64,000 nt of DNA from Parasedimentitalea maritima (GCF_005771405.1 NZ_VAUA01000007.1:124001-188000); one strand, 5' to 3'; positions 9,257 to 18,002 are shown, counted from the stretch's first letter. Numbers and translations: made by a program. The notes: generated by a model from the sequence alone, not told the origin.

Positions 9257-9943
9257 TTGGTATTCAGGCGCCGGGACCGACGTTCGCCGTTACGTGCGAT
9301 TGTGGATTTCATCTGGCCGCGTGGCGGCTGGGGGCGGGCGTTTCTGTATGTAAAACACCGGGTGCGCCGTTTGCCTGATTCGCCTGAGCGGATTGCCCGA
9401 GGCATTGCTGCCGGGGTATTCACCTCGTTTACCCCGTTCTATGGATTGCATTTTATTGTCGCAGCCCTGGTTGCGCGGTTGTTCAACGGCAACATCCTCG
9501 CCGCTCTTAGCGGTACCTTCTTTGGCAACCCACTGACCTATGTACCTATTGGGGTCGCGTCGTTGCAAACTGGCCATTGGTTGTTGGGCACCGAGTTCGA
9601 CACGGAAGTGGACCACTCGCTGATTGGCAAGTTTTTTGGTGTCAGCAAAGATGTCTGGGATAACCTGCTGGCGTTGATTTCAGACCGCGAGGCAGACTGG
9701 CATGGGTTGCAGCTGTTCTATAACGAGGTGTTCCTGCCCTATATGATTGGCAGCGTGATTCCGGGCGTGATTGCCGCGGTGATTTGCTACTATCTCAGCG
9801 TACCACTGATCCGTGTTTATCAGCAGCGTCGTCGTTCAAAAATCAAAGCAAAGTTCCAAGCGATCAAGGCCCGTGCGCATCTAAAAAGTGATGCCTCTGT
9901 GCCCGCTAGCATGGCCAAAGCCCCGCTGCGCAAGGCGCAGTAA
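9257..9943 (+). CDS. DUF2062 family membrane protein
   Basis: A 228-residue protein of the DUF2062 family with unknown function. It has a basic N-terminus (VFRRRDRRSPLRAI), the conserved segment SPERIARGIAAGVFTSFTPFYGLHFIVAALVARLFNGNILAA, a GNPLTYVPIG motif, and a C-terminal membrane helix (YMIGSVIPGVIAAVICYYLSV) followed by a long basic tail. I place the start at TTG 9257, because AGGAAGG lies 9 nt upstream and the GTG at 9218 has no such site. The gene follows rsh and precedes pdxJ; this neighbourhood recurs in Rhodobacteraceae. Confidence 0.85.
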   Translation: MVFRRRDRRSPLRAIVDFIWPRGGWGRAFLYVKHRVRRLPDSPERIARGIAAGVFTSFTPFYGLHFIVAALVARLFNGNILAALSGTFFGNPLTYVPIGVASLQTGHWLLGTEFDTEVDHSLIGKFFGVSKDVWDNLLALISDREADWHGLQLFYNEVFLPYMIGSVIPGVIAAVICYYLSVPLIRVYQQRRRSKIKAKFQAIKARAHLKSDASVPASMAKAPLRKAQ

Positions 9944-10014
9944 AATTTAGCAGTTTGCTCTTTTAGCTCTGATGTCTAATGTCGGAGAAAATGGGCTTAT
10001 TAGGACTTGCAATT

Positions 10015-10761
10015 ATGGCTGAAACTTCTTTGCGACTGGGTCTCAACATCGATCATGTTGCAACGCTGCGCAACGCACGCGGTGGTACGAATCCTGATCC
10101 CGTGCGGGCTGCGAAGCTTGCAGAAGAAGCTGGTGTCGACGGCATCACTGCGCACCTGCGTGAAGATCGCCGCCATATGGTTGATGCAGACATTGAAAAC
10201 CTGATGCAGACACTTACGGTGCCTTTGAATTTTGAAATGGCTGCCACGGATGAGATGCAGAAGATTGCGCTGCGCCATAAGCCCCACGCGGTCTGCATCG
10301 TTCCTGAAAAGCGCGAAGAACGCACCACCGAGGGCGGGTTGGAAGTGGCGCGTGAGCAGAACAAGTTGAGCGACTTTATCGCGCCGTTGCGCGAGGCCGG
10401 TAGCCGGATATCGCTTTTTGTTGCCGCTGATATGAAGCAGGTCGAAGCCGCGCACCGGGTTGGTGCTGATATCATCGAATTGCACGTAGGGGCTTACTGC
10501 GATGCCCATGCCGAAGGTGATTTCAAACTACGTGACGCCGAGTTTGAGAGCCTGCGTGACATGTCTACCTACGCGCATTCCCTTGGGCTGGAGGTGCATG
10601 CTGGCCACGGGCTGACTTATGACTGCGTTAAGCCGATTGCGGCCTTTCCCGAGGTGCGAGAGTTGAACATTGGTCACTTCCTGATTGGTGAGGCGGTGTT
10701 TCGTGGTTTGACCCCTGCGGTTCAGGAAATGCGCCGCCTGATGGATGAGGCGCGGCAGTGA
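10015..10761 (+). CDS. pdxJ: Pyridoxine 5'-phosphate synthase
   Basis: Condenses 1-deoxyxylulose-5-phosphate with 3-amino-1-hydroxyacetone phosphate to make pyridoxine phosphate. The 248-residue TIM-barrel protein begins MAETSLRLGLNIDHVATLRNARGG, containing the phosphate/substrate loop, and continues with ITAHLREDRRHM, NFEMAATDEM, VCIVPEKREERTTEGGL, IELHVGAYCDA and VHAGHGLTYD, all PdxJ motifs. ATG 10015 is chosen because homologues begin just before LRLGLNIDH; the upstream in-frame start would add 12 unlikely residues. It lies in the cluster leading to acpS-lepB-rnc-era. Confidence 0.97.
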   Translation: MAETSLRLGLNIDHVATLRNARGGTNPDPVRAAKLAEEAGVDGITAHLREDRRHMVDADIENLMQTLTVPLNFEMAATDEMQKIALRHKPHAVCIVPEKREERTTEGGLEVAREQNKLSDFIAPLREAGSRISLFVAADMKQVEAAHRVGADIIELHVGAYCDAHAEGDFKLRDAEFESLRDMSTYAHSLGLEVHAGHGLTYDCVKPIAAFPEVRELNIGHFLIGEAVFRGLTPAVQEMRRLMDEARQ

Positions 10762-10884
10762 TCTTGCTCAGCTAGCAGAGACTAACATTTGGTATCACGT
10801 ATATCCCGCAGCTTTGGCGGTCGTCAGCTCATACACGTCTCTTCTGAATGCGCTGACTGGAGCGATGTACTTAGGAATATGTAG

Positions 10885-11349
10885 ATGAAGAAAATTAGCT
10901 TACTTCGCTATTCAATGTGGCTCTTCGGCTGGCGGATGCTTTTGCCAGTTGTATTTATTGCGATTATGATGGCCATAAACGTGGATCTGTCCTCTTCGGT
11001 AACGTCCATTCTACCGACGATGATGGCTGCGATGTTCATGGGGCAACGATTTGCAAGAGATAGTGGGCAGACTGTTCCGGCCAATGATGTTCGTCGTTTT
11101 GCACTCAGGGCCACTCTGATTGGTGTCGTAGTCGAGGTTGTTGCATCGGCATTCTGGGGAGTACTGTTGGTCGGGCCTGAGTTTTTTCATGTTATCGCCT
11201 CTGTGTACTTGGGGGGCAGCATGGTTCCGATGATCGGTATTACCGTCTTCTTGGTTGCTGTTATGTACTTTGGGAATAGGTTCTTTGTTTCTATGGGAGC
11301 AAAAAACGAACTGAAAGCTGCTGCTAAACGTGCGCAGGCGCAACGGTAA
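10885..11349 (+). CDS. Four-helix membrane protein, resembles the ABZJ_00895 family
   Basis: A 154-residue protein with about four predicted helices (about 13-31, 38-52, 73-97, 104-132) and a basic, alanine-rich C-terminal tail (KNELKAAAKRAQAQR). The central segment SILPTMMAAMFMGQRFARDSGQTVPANDVRRFALRATLIG is polar-flanked, as in small membrane proteins annotated ABZJ_00895. Function is unknown. The ATG has AGGA nine bases upstream. It is less GC-rich than its neighbours and is inserted between pdxJ and acpS with a 9-nt gap to acpS. Confidence 0.7.
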   Translation: MKKISLLRYSMWLFGWRMLLPVVFIAIMMAINVDLSSSVTSILPTMMAAMFMGQRFARDSGQTVPANDVRRFALRATLIGVVVEVVASAFWGVLLVGPEFFHVIASVYLGGSMVPMIGITVFLVAVMYFGNRFFVSMGAKNELKAAAKRAQAQR

Positions 11350-11358
11350 ACGGATTAC

Positions 11359-11775
11359 ATGATCCTTGGTATCGGAACAGATCTAGCAAACATTGAACGG
11401 ATCCAGCGGACGCTGGACCGGTTTGGTGACCGATTTAAGAATCGGGTGTTCACCACTATTGAGCAACAAAAAGCCGAGCGCCGCATGGATGTGGCGGGAA
11501 CCTACGCAAAACGCTGGGCCGCCAAAGAGGCCTGTTCCAAAGCACTGGGCACTGGCCTGCGTATGGGAATTGCCTGGAAGGACATGGCGGTCAGCAATCT
11601 GCGAACAGGGCAGCCGGTGATGCATGTTACTGGCTGGGCTGCCAAGCGGTTGCAGGAGATGACACCGCCGGGTCACGAGGCTGTGATCCATGTGACTTTG
11701 ACCGACGATCACCCCTGGGCACAGGCTTTTGTGGTGATTGAAGCGCGGGCGATTGCCAGTACCATAGCTGAATAG
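11359..11775 (+). CDS. acpS: Holo-[acyl-carrier-protein] synthase
   Basis: Transfers the 4'-phosphopantetheine arm from CoA to apo-ACP. The 138-residue protein has the two AcpS signatures: [12 protein letters not shown] with metal-binding D8, and [18 protein letters not shown] with catalytic E57. Residues [19 protein letters not shown] close the fold. The length is typical for a single-domain AcpS. It follows the small membrane protein by 9 nt and precedes lepB by 72 nt; acpS-lepB-rnc-era-recO is a conserved alphaproteobacterial order. Confidence 0.97.
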   Translation: MILGIGTDLANIERIQRTLDRFGDRFKNRVFTTIEQQKAERRMDVAGTYAKRWAAKEACSKALGTGLRMGIAWKDMAVSNLRTGQPVMHVTGWAAKRLQEMTPPGHEAVIHVTLTDDHPWAQAFVVIEARAIASTIAE

Positions 11776-11847
11776 GCCAGCCATGCTTGACTTACCCCGT
11801 GTCGGGCCGCATGTAGCCTCGGACCTTTTTCAGAACCGGAGAGCCTG

Positions 11848-12687
11848 ATGGCGACCAAAGCCCAAGCCGGAAATTCGATCATTGAGACGATCAAAACCAT
11901 TGTTTATGCGCTGTTGATCGCCGGTGTTTTCCGCACCCTGTTTTTCCAGCCGTTCTGGATCCCATCAGGGTCGATGAAGGAAACCCTGTTGATCGGGGAT
12001 TTTCTGTTCGTCAACAAGATGGCCTATGGCTATTCCTACGCCTCTTGCCCAAGTGTAAAACTCGGTGTTGTTGGTATTGATATCGATGCGGAAGATATCT
12101 GTGGGTTCATGGATGGTGACAACACCCGCTTGTTTGGCGGCACGCCCGAGCGCGGAGACGTGGCAGTGTTTCGCCACCCAGTAAACAATACCGACTTTAT
12201 CAAACGGCTGATTGGCCTGCCCGGCGACAAAATTCAGGTCAAAGATGGCGTGTTGTTCATCAACGATCAGGCTGTTGCCCTAAAGGACGCTGGCGATTTT
12301 GAGGAAGTGATGGAGCGTCAAGGACCGCAGGGCCGCTTCCCAAGATGTGAAAACAATTCGGCAGTGGGCGAAGGCGGGATCTGCAAAAAGTCGCGCCAGA
12401 TCGCAACTCTGCCAAATGGTGTTGAGCACGCGATTATCAACATCGGCGATCAGTCGACGGATCACACGGGTGTTTATCTGGTTCCCGAAGGGCACTATTT
12501 CTTTATGGGTGACAACCGTGACAACTCTACCGACAGCCGGGTTCCGCAGAATGCAGGCGGTGTAGGTTTTGTCCCTTATGAAAACCTGATCGGCCGAGCA
12601 GACCGCATTATGTTCTCATCTGCCGGACGGTCTATGTTGTTCTTCTGGACTTGGCGCAGTGATCGTTTCTTCAAGGGGATCACGTGA
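11848..12687 (+). CDS. lepB: Signal peptidase I
   Basis: Membrane protease that removes signal peptides from exported proteins. The 279-residue protein has one N-terminal helix (about 12-34) and then the catalytic domain: box [21 protein letters not shown] with nucleophile S42, box [27 protein letters not shown] with general base K119, and box [14 protein letters not shown]. An insertion (residues about 66-95, with three cysteines) lies between boxes B and D. The stop overlaps the rnc start as GTGA. Confidence 0.97.
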   Translation: MATKAQAGNSIIETIKTIVYALLIAGVFRTLFFQPFWIPSGSMKETLLIGDFLFVNKMAYGYSYASCPSVKLGVVGIDIDAEDICGFMDGDNTRLFGGTPERGDVAVFRHPVNNTDFIKRLIGLPGDKIQVKDGVLFINDQAVALKDAGDFEEVMERQGPQGRFPRCENNSAVGEGGICKKSRQIATLPNGVEHAIINIGDQSTDHTGVYLVPEGHYFFMGDNRDNSTDSRVPQNAGGVGFVPYENLIGRADRIMFSSAGRSMLFFWTWRSDRFFKGIT

Positions 12688-13370
12688 AACTGTCCAAAGA
12701 AATGCGCGCTTTCCAGGAGCGGATCGGACATCAGTTTGCCCGGCCTGAACTGCTGGTGCGCGCGCTGACCCACGCCTCAATTTCCTCCCCCACACGCAGC
12801 GACAATCAGCGGCTTGAATTTCTGGGTGACCGGGTGCTGGGGCTGGTGATGGCAACGGCATTGCTGGAAGACGACAAATCCGCATCCGAGGGCCAGCTGG
12901 CGCCGCGTTTCAATGCGATGGTGCGCAAAGAGGCCTGCGCGGATGTGGCGCGCGAAATCGAACTTGGCGAAGTGTTGAAGCTGGGCCGATCCGAAATGAT
13001 GTCGGGTGGACGGCGCAAACTGGCGTTGTTGGGCGACGCGATGGAAGCGGTGATTGCCGCTGTCTACAAAGACGCCGGGTTTGAAGCGGCACAGGCGATG
13101 ATCCTGCGGTTGTGGGCCAGCCGAATTAATGATGTTGAGGTAGACGCACGCGACTCCAAGACGTCCCTACAGGAGCTGGTACAGGCAAAAGGCCAAAAAC
13201 CACCCTCATATGTGTTAGTATCCCGCACCGGACCAGATCATCAGCCGGTGTTTACAATTTCAGTCCGGTTGGATGACGGCGCCGAGGCGCAGGCCACCGC
13301 AGGATCAAAACGACAGGCCGAACAGGCTGCAGCCACAGCGCTGCTAAGCAAACTGGAGCAAAAACAATGA
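12684..13370 (+). CDS. rnc: Ribonuclease III
   Basis: Cleaves double-stranded RNA in rRNA and mRNA processing. The 228-residue protein carries the signature [17 protein letters not shown] with acidic E45 and D49, and [16 protein letters not shown] with D119 and E122. A double-stranded RNA-binding domain fills about residues 153-226 ([19 protein letters not shown] ... [13 protein letters not shown]). It uses a GTG start overlapping the lepB stop, and its own stop overlaps era as ATGA, so lepB-rnc-era are translationally coupled. Confidence 0.97.
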   Translation: MKLSKEMRAFQERIGHQFARPELLVRALTHASISSPTRSDNQRLEFLGDRVLGLVMATALLEDDKSASEGQLAPRFNAMVRKEACADVAREIELGEVLKLGRSEMMSGGRRKLALLGDAMEAVIAAVYKDAGFEAAQAMILRLWASRINDVEVDARDSKTSLQELVQAKGQKPPSYVLVSRTGPDHQPVFTISVRLDDGAEAQATAGSKRQAEQAAATALLSKLEQKQ

Positions 13371-14275
13371 CAACTCGTGCCGGATTCGTGGCCCTGATCG
13401 GTGAACCGAACGCGGGCAAGTCGACGCTGCTAAACCGTATGGTCGGGGCCAAGGTCTCGATTGTGACCCACAAGGTGCAGACCACCCGTGCCCGTATTCG
13501 TGGTGTGGCGATGGATGGCCAGAACCAGATCGTGTTTGTAGACACTCCGGGCCTGTTTGCGCCACGCCGCCGGCTGGACCGCGCGATGGTTGCGGCTGCC
13601 TGGGGTGGCGCTGCGGATGCCGATGTGATTGTGCTGATGGTTGAAGCCCACCGGGGTATCACCGAGGGCGTTGAGAAGATTTTGGAAGGTCTGGCCGAGA
13701 TTGGCGAGGGTCGCACCGTGACACTGGCCATCAACAAGATCGACAAGGTTCCAACCGAAAAGTTGCTGGGGCTGTCGCAGGATTTGAACGAACGTTACGG
13801 CTTTGCTGAAACCTTTATGATTTCGGCCGAACGTGGACATGGGGTCGAAGATCTGCGGAGTTGGCTGGGTGCGAAGCTGCCCGAAGGTCCGTGGCTGTAT
13901 CCCGAAGATCAGATTGCCGATCTGCCACTGCGGATGATCGCTGCTGAAATGACCCGCGAAAAGTTGACACTTCGGCTGCATCAGGAATTGCCCTACCAGA
14001 TGACGGTTGAAACCGAAGGCTGGGAAGATCGCAAGGATGGCTCGGTCAAAATTGATCAGGTGGTCTATGTCGTTCGTGATGGTCACAAAGGCATCGTGTT
14101 GGGCAAAAATGGCGAGACGATCAAATCCATTGGTCAGGCCTCCCGAACTGAACTGACTGAGTTTCTGGACCGCAAAGTGCACTTGTTCCTACAGGTCAAA
14201 GTGCGGCCCAATTGGCAGGACGAGTCCGAGCGCTATTCTGAAATGGGGCTGGACTTCAAAGACGGCAACCAGTGA
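13367..14275 (+). CDS. era: GTPase Era
   Basis: Essential GTPase in 16S rRNA maturation and 30S assembly. The 302-residue protein has the P-loop GEPNAGKS (12-19), switch segment [10 protein letters not shown]3 DTPGLF, G4 NKID and the C-terminal KH domain with [22 protein letters not shown]. It starts with an ATGA overlap on rnc. Its TGA overlaps a GTG that opens a 27-codon frame leading into DUF1491. Confidence 0.97.
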   Translation: MTTRAGFVALIGEPNAGKSTLLNRMVGAKVSIVTHKVQTTRARIRGVAMDGQNQIVFVDTPGLFAPRRRLDRAMVAAAWGGAADADVIVLMVEAHRGITEGVEKILEGLAEIGEGRTVTLAINKIDKVPTEKLLGLSQDLNERYGFAETFMISAERGHGVEDLRSWLGAKLPEGPWLYPEDQIADLPLRMIAAEMTREKLTLRLHQELPYQMTVETEGWEDRKDGSVKIDQVVYVVRDGHKGIVLGKNGETIKSIGQASRTELTEFLDRKVHLFLQVKVRPNWQDESERYSEMGLDFKDGNQ

Positions 14276-14355
14276 CAGACAAAGGGCATTCCTGCGTTGG
14301 ATTTGCCCGGTCGACAGGCCGGGCGCGCCGCAGCAAGAAACGTAATGGGCTATGA
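14272..14355 (+). CDS. Candidate 27-residue basic small protein coupled to era and DUF1491
   Basis: A 27-codon frame starting at GTG 14272, which overlaps the era stop (GTGA), and ending at TGA 14353-14355, which overlaps the DUF1491 start (ATGA). It fills the era-DUF1491 gap exactly. The peptide begins [10 protein letters not shown] and ends RARRSKKRNGL, giving a strongly basic C-terminal half. It may be a real small protein, possibly RNA- or ribosome-binding by charge, or a leader frame that carries ribosomes from era to DUF1491. The RNA of this frame also contains a 6-bp hairpin (GCCCGG 14305-14310 with CCGGGC 14319-14324). I do not recognise a family. Confidence 0.45.
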   Translation: MTDKGHSCVGFARSTGRARRSKKRNGL

Positions 14356-14681
14356 CGCGTCTTACCGCTGAATTCTGGGTGCACGCCTATTTGGCGCGGC
14401 TTCGGTTTCAGGAAGTCCCAGCCTTTGTGGTCTCCCATGGCGATGACACGGCGGGTGCTGTTCTGGTTAAGCTGAACACGCTGGATGGACAGGCGATTGC
14501 ATTTCAGCGTTCATTTGACTTGATGAGCGGCGAACGCAAATGGGTTGAGCTGGTCAAAGGTGACGAGCGTGATGTGGATGCTTCGGTGCAGAAGCAACTA
14601 GAATTCGACCCCGATCTATGGGTGATCGAGGTCGAAGACCGGCTAGGGCGTCATTTATTGGATGAACCGGGACTGGAGTGA
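14352..14681 (+). CDS. DUF1491 family protein
   Basis: A 109-residue soluble protein of the DUF1491 family, known mainly in alphaproteobacteria and of unknown function. The visible pattern is MTRLTAEFWVHAYLARLR, then HGDDTAGAVLVKLN, a central FDLMSGERKWVEL and a terminal DPDLWVIEVEDRLGRHLLDEPGL. The ATG overlaps the stop of the 27-codon frame, so translation probably arrives from era. Its stop abuts, with no gap, the stop of the convergent ABM-like gene. Confidence 0.88.
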   Translation: MTRLTAEFWVHAYLARLRFQEVPAFVVSHGDDTAGAVLVKLNTLDGQAIAFQRSFDLMSGERKWVELVKGDERDVDASVQKQLEFDPDLWVIEVEDRLGRHLLDEPGLE

Positions 14682-14987
14682 TTACCAGCCGTTGGTTTTG
14701 AGAGAGATGTCATGGCCTGTGGCGGACGGGGCTCCACCCGCAAATTCACGCACCTTGCCCGCAAAGGTTTTGAAATAGCCCTGTGACTGTACATGAGCCA
14801 GTGTTTCAGCACTGTCCCAGCGTCCCCAGTGAAAGCGGGTTTCTTTGTCGTCAGCAACAGCAACCTGATAGTTGAACTTGTCTGCTGCAGCCGGATCGTC
14901 GTTGATGGCATCGATGAAGTCGTTCATGGCTGCTTGCCAAGCATCTTCTTCGCCGCTGTATTTGTAAGTGATGGTGATACCACGCAT
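14682..14987 (-). CDS. Small protein, possibly of the dimeric alpha/beta-barrel (ABM-like) type
   Basis: A 101-residue soluble protein. It has the alternating pattern of a ferredoxin-like alpha/beta-barrel: MRGITITYKY strand, an amphipathic helix (AWQAAMNDFIDAINDD), then FNYQVAVADDKETRFHWGRWDSAETLAHVQSQGYFKTFAGKVREFAG, similar in layout to antibiotic biosynthesis monooxygenase-like proteins. No catalytic residues can be named. It is the only minus-strand gene between DUF1491 and recO, and a perfect AT-rich inverted repeat lies 12 bp upstream of its ATG. The family call is tentative. Confidence 0.65.
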   Translation of the reverse strand: MRGITITYKYSGEEDAWQAAMNDFIDAINDDPAAADKFNYQVAVADDKETRFHWGRWDSAETLAHVQSQGYFKTFAGKVREFAGGAPSATGHDISLKTNGW

Positions 14988-14998
14988 GTTGGACCCTT

Positions 14999-15022
14999 CT
15001 ATTTAACTAAAATGTTAAATAG
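14999..15022. promoter_or_regulatory. 24-bp perfect inverted repeat, probable operator
   Basis: CTATTTAAC (14999-15007) and GTTAAATAG (15014-15022) are perfect 9-bp arms around TAAAAT. The site begins 12 bp upstream of the minus-strand ABM-like gene and is about 100 bp from recO. It is much more AT-rich than its surroundings, as expected for a repressor site over a promoter. No regulator gene is adjacent. Confidence 0.6.
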
Positions 15023-15123
15023 AGATAGGCAGTAAAAAGTAGCCTTCAAGAGGTATCTTGCGAATTGTTGGTGCTTGCGATCTTTTGGCGAAGTAACGTT
15101 GACCAACCTGCGGAGGACAGCCA

Positions 15124-15849
15124 GTGGAATGGCGTGATCATGGTATATTGCTAAGCCTGCGACGCCATGGTGAAAGCTCGGCAATTATTGATGTATTTAC
15201 CGAAGAACACGGCCGTCACGCAGGTGTGGTGCGTGGTGGTACCAGTCGCAAGCAGGCACCGGTTCTACAGCCCGGTGCTCAGTTGGATGTGACTTGGCGT
15301 GCGCGGTTAGAGGATCATTTGGGGCACTATCAGGCGGAACCCTTGCGTAGCCGTGCGGCAGCGGCGCTATCTGGGCGGTTGGCGCTGGCGGGGTTGAATG
15401 CTGTAACCGGGTTGTTGTCGTTCTGCCTCCCTGAACGCGAACCCCACAGCAACCTTTATACCAGATCGGAGCAGTTGCTGGATCTGCTGGATCAGGAGGA
15501 GCTGTGGCCGCTGGCCTATCTGCGCTGGGAGTTGGCGCTGCTAGAGGACATGGGATTTGGGTTGGACCTGTCCGCCTGCGCGGTGACAGGGGCCACCCGT
15601 GGTTTGATTTATGTTTCTCCGAAGTCTGGGCGGGCTGTATCAGCCAAGGGCGCAGGGGATTGGGCGGACCGGTTGTTGCCCCTGCCGCCTGTTCTGCTGG
15701 GAGAGGGCGAGGCAACAGACGCGGAAATTGCGCAGGGGTTGCGGACCACTGGTTTCTTCCTTGAGGCCCGCCTTGCGCCCTCGTTGGGGCGACACCCACT
15801 GCCTGAGGCGCGCGGGCGGTTTGTGGATGCGTTTACTCGGCGGCTCTGA
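15124..15849 (+). CDS. recO: DNA repair protein RecO
   Basis: Mediator that loads RecA onto SSB-coated DNA together with RecR and RecF. The 241-residue protein begins [39 protein letters not shown], the RecO OB-fold N-terminus, and continues with the helical domain ([39 protein letters not shown]). The GTG at 15124 is preceded by GGAGG at 7 nt. The 3' end overlaps the convergent META-domain gene by 17 nt. In related genomes recO follows era closely; here two genes intervene. Confidence 0.94.
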   Translation: MEWRDHGILLSLRRHGESSAIIDVFTEEHGRHAGVVRGGTSRKQAPVLQPGAQLDVTWRARLEDHLGHYQAEPLRSRAAAALSGRLALAGLNAVTGLLSFCLPEREPHSNLYTRSEQLLDLLDQEELWPLAYLRWELALLEDMGFGLDLSACAVTGATRGLIYVSPKSGRAVSAKGAGDWADRLLPLPPVLLGEGEATDAEIAQGLRTTGFFLEARLAPSLGRHPLPEARGRFVDAFTRRL

Positions 15850-16237
15850 ACACCAGCTCACGGCCTGCGTCGTTGCTAAGGATCAGCGTCCCGCCAGACA
15901 CCTCGGACAAAGTCATGGTTTGAAGGGCTTGAAGAAAGCGACCTTCTGCGGCCAGATCGCCACAGCTCATACGGGTCACGCTTAGCTTTTGGGCGTCAAG
16001 CCAGGGATAAGGCGCATCTTGCACGGCGCTGTAGCTGTTGCACGGGGCGGACCCGCTGATAACGCCCGTTTCAGGAAACTGCAGGCTCGCCGCTGCGTTG
16101 AACGGCAGGCCATCCATTTCAGCAAGATACCAGGTTACATCAGCAGCCCCATAGGCGGCTATGGTTTCATCGCCCCGGCAGGCTGCAAGTCCAAGCCCAA
16201 TCAGGCTGATGAGTCCAAGGGGGATGGGAATACGCAT
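15833..16237 (-). CDS. META-domain lipoprotein
   Basis: A 134-residue protein with a lipoprotein signal peptide ending LGLAAC, predicting lipidation at C20. The rest resembles the META/HslJ fold: [36 protein letters not shown], then [19 protein letters not shown] and a final strand [14 protein letters not shown]. In META proteins the asparagine-rich CNSY segment is the family hallmark. Function is unknown; HslJ has been linked to heat and novobiocin tolerance. It overlaps recO tail to tail by 17 nt. Confidence 0.85.
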   Translation of the reverse strand: MRIPIPLGLISLIGLGLAACRGDETIAAYGAADVTWYLAEMDGLPFNAAASLQFPETGVISGSAPCNSYSAVQDAPYPWLDAQKLSVTRMSCGDLAAEGRFLQALQTMTLSEVSGGTLILSNDAGRELVFRAAE

Positions 16238-16267
16238 GGGCGTAGATTAGGCAAGATTAGTCTGCAT

Positions 16268-16828
16268 TCAAGCCGGGTCGGGAAATTGAGTTAGAATTAG
16301 GTCGACCAAATGGACCAGAGCGTTGGAAGGCTGGCCCTGAACACTTGGCAGATCATCCAGACCAATCAGCGCGGCGTATATGAGACGGGCGTAGGGCTTT
16401 GGCGGTACCCCAGCTTCTGCGAGCAGGGTCTCGAGATACTCCAATCGCCGGAAATCTACACGATCAACAGTGTCGCGCACCAGTGGGGCCGCGCGAGCCC
16501 AGGCCCGAATGGCGCTTTCTGCGGGTTGGTTTGGGTCAAGCTCTGTTGGTTTTTCTTGGGCGAGGCGGGCCAGCATCCGTAACCGATCTCGCGGATCGGG
16601 AAGGGGGGCCAGAGCATCTATAACGTCAGTGACCGCGCGTTGCTCCCACAGCGCCATCATTGCTGCGTGGAAGCTGGGAACATCTGTGAAGTGCCAATAG
16701 AACGACCCCTTCGAGCTGCCAATCCGGCGGGCCAAGACTTCGGCCTTAAGGGCCACGGGGCCCAGTTCGGCCAGTGCATTGAAACCGGCGAAGATCCAGT
16801 CAGATTGAGAGAGGCGTGGTTTGGACAT
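16268..16828 (-). CDS. TetR-family transcriptional repressor
   Basis: A 186-residue regulator with an N-terminal TetR helix-turn-helix (about residues 8-50: DWIFAGFNALAELGPVALKAEVLARRIGSSKGSFYWHF). The remainder is an all-helical ligand-binding region without a recognisable ligand signature. A palindrome starts 8 bp before its ATG, and a second one lies next to the divergent membrane-protein gene. It is therefore predicted to repress itself and that neighbour. Confidence 0.9.
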   Translation of the reverse strand: MSKPRLSQSDWIFAGFNALAELGPVALKAEVLARRIGSSKGSFYWHFTDVPSFHAAMMALWEQRAVTDVIDALAPLPDPRDRLRMLARLAQEKPTELDPNQPAESAIRAWARAAPLVRDTVDRVDFRRLEYLETLLAEAGVPPKPYARLIYAALIGLDDLPSVQGQPSNALVHLVDLILTQFPDPA

Positions 16829-16835
16829 GGTAAAA

Positions 16836-16853
16836 CCATACGCTTACGTATGG
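16836..16853. promoter_or_regulatory. TetR operator 1
   Basis: CCATACGCTTACGTATGG, with perfect 7-bp arms CCATACG/CGTATGG. It lies 8 bp upstream of the tetR-type start codon, where binding would block its own expression. It shares its arms with the second site at 16877. Confidence 0.75.
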
Positions 16854-16876
16854 ACTCTGGCAAGTCGATATGCAAT

Positions 16877-16894
16877 CCATACGCAAGCGTATGG
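16877..16894. promoter_or_regulatory. TetR operator 2
   Basis: CCATACGCAAGCGTATGG, with perfect 8-bp arms around AA. It lies 15 bp before the ATG of the divergent membrane protein and 41 bp centre to centre (about four helical turns) from operator 1. Confidence 0.75.
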
Positions 16895-16909
16895 AATCGG
16901 AGAACGCAA

Positions 16910-17296
16910 ATGCAGATTAATCGTAGTTATGCCGTCGCAGCCACTTTGATGGGGCTGACTGTTGGGCTTCATGTCTTTGGTGGAGGGCCGGAAATTCATG
17001 ACCCGATCCGCGCCAGCGCCATGCCAGACGTGGTGCGGGCAGTTGGCTCGGTGTTATGGCACGCGGTGACCTGGATTTTAATCTTGATGGCTGTAGCGCT
17101 AGCCTGGATCAGCTACCGTCAAAATTCAGCGCTATTCGTGATGGTCATTGCCATTCAGGCGGGTTTTGCAGCGTTGTTTCTGTTTTATGGTTGGACGCTA
17201 TTGGGAACAGTATGGGAGATGGGGCAGTGGACCATTTTTAGTGTCATTCCTGCCGTGATGCTTTTGGGGCACTGGCAAGAGAGGCGCAGCGTATAG
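16910..17296 (+). CDS. Hypothetical four-helix membrane protein under TetR control
   Basis: A 128-residue membrane protein with four predicted helices (about 8-25, 45-66, 72-92, 101-119) and few charged residues. I do not recognise a family. The ATG at 16910 has GGAGA upstream and lies directly after a TetR palindrome, so expression is probably induced when the divergent repressor releases. A motif-like stretch HDPIRASAMPDVVRAVGSVLWHAVTW lies in the loop before the second helix. It could be a small stress or efflux-accessory protein, but that is guesswork from context. Confidence 0.7.
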   Translation: MQINRSYAVAATLMGLTVGLHVFGGGPEIHDPIRASAMPDVVRAVGSVLWHAVTWILILMAVALAWISYRQNSALFVMVIAIQAGFAALFLFYGWTLLGTVWEMGQWTIFSVIPAVMLLGHWQERRSV

Positions 17297-17306
17297 GGGG
17301 GCATCA

Positions 17307-18002
17307 CTACTGTGGTGTCTTTTCCACTGAACGGATGAGATCGGCGACCCTGTTGCCGATCGCGGTGCTGGCTTTGATAGAAGGGTGGATCATGTCCAGC
17401 GCGTGGTAGGATCTATCGCCATGTGGAACCAGATCATCCAACGACAGGAAGTGTATTCCACTGTCCAGCTCGGCGGCGCGAGAGATGCGTTGTTCCAGAA
17501 TATTGCCTTCGTCGCGGCAGTGCTCGATCGGTGATCCTACTCCGGGGCTTCGAAGGTAGCCGATATAGATGACCTGTGCGCCGGTTTTGCGCAGATCCGT
17601 CAACATGCTCGGAATGGCACCTTCGCTCCCGTTCTTTGAAACCAGTCTGTCCAACCTTCGGTCACAGGCAAAGCAGCCACAGCCCAGCCAAAGATCATTG
17701 CCGCCGCCGGTGACAAGAATCCAGTCCCAATTCCCGGCGCGGTATTGCTTGTGTATGTTGAGGCCTGCACTGCCGGACACCGGCAGCTTGTAAATGATAT
17801 GTGCCGCCGACACCGAGCGGTCCATAACAGGCTCGTCCAGCGCCTTGGCCACCGAATCAGGGATCGATTGAGCGCTGATATTGTTCCATGCCATCAGCGA
17901 ATCGCCAATTGCCAGAATGCGCGGGGCCTGATCACCTGGCGCAGATGCAGCACAGCCAGTCAGCAACGCGAGAACGGCAAAGAGGCGGATAACAAAAGTC
18001 AT
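17307..18002 (-). CDS. SGNH/GDSL-type hydrolase, lipoprotein
   Basis: A 231-residue secreted esterase-like protein. A lipoprotein signal ends LALLTGC, predicting lipidation at C17. The catalytic blocks are AIGDSLMA with nucleophile S35, GGGND with oxyanion N102, and the D-x-x-H element in LDMIHPS. An unusual CGCFAC cluster (C108, C110, C113) follows the GGGND block directly. The start at ATG 18002 places the signal peptide at the N-terminus; an in-frame start 29 codons upstream would bury it. The natural ester substrate is unknown. Confidence 0.82.
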   Translation of the reverse strand: MTFVIRLFAVLALLTGCAASAPGDQAPRILAIGDSLMAWNNISAQSIPDSVAKALDEPVMDRSVSAAHIIYKLPVSGSAGLNIHKQYRAGNWDWILVTGGGNDLWLGCGCFACDRRLDRLVSKNGSEGAIPSMLTDLRKTGAQVIYIGYLRSPGVGSPIEHCRDEGNILEQRISRAAELDSGIHFLSLDDLVPHGDRSYHALDMIHPSIKASTAIGNRVADLIRSVEKTPQ

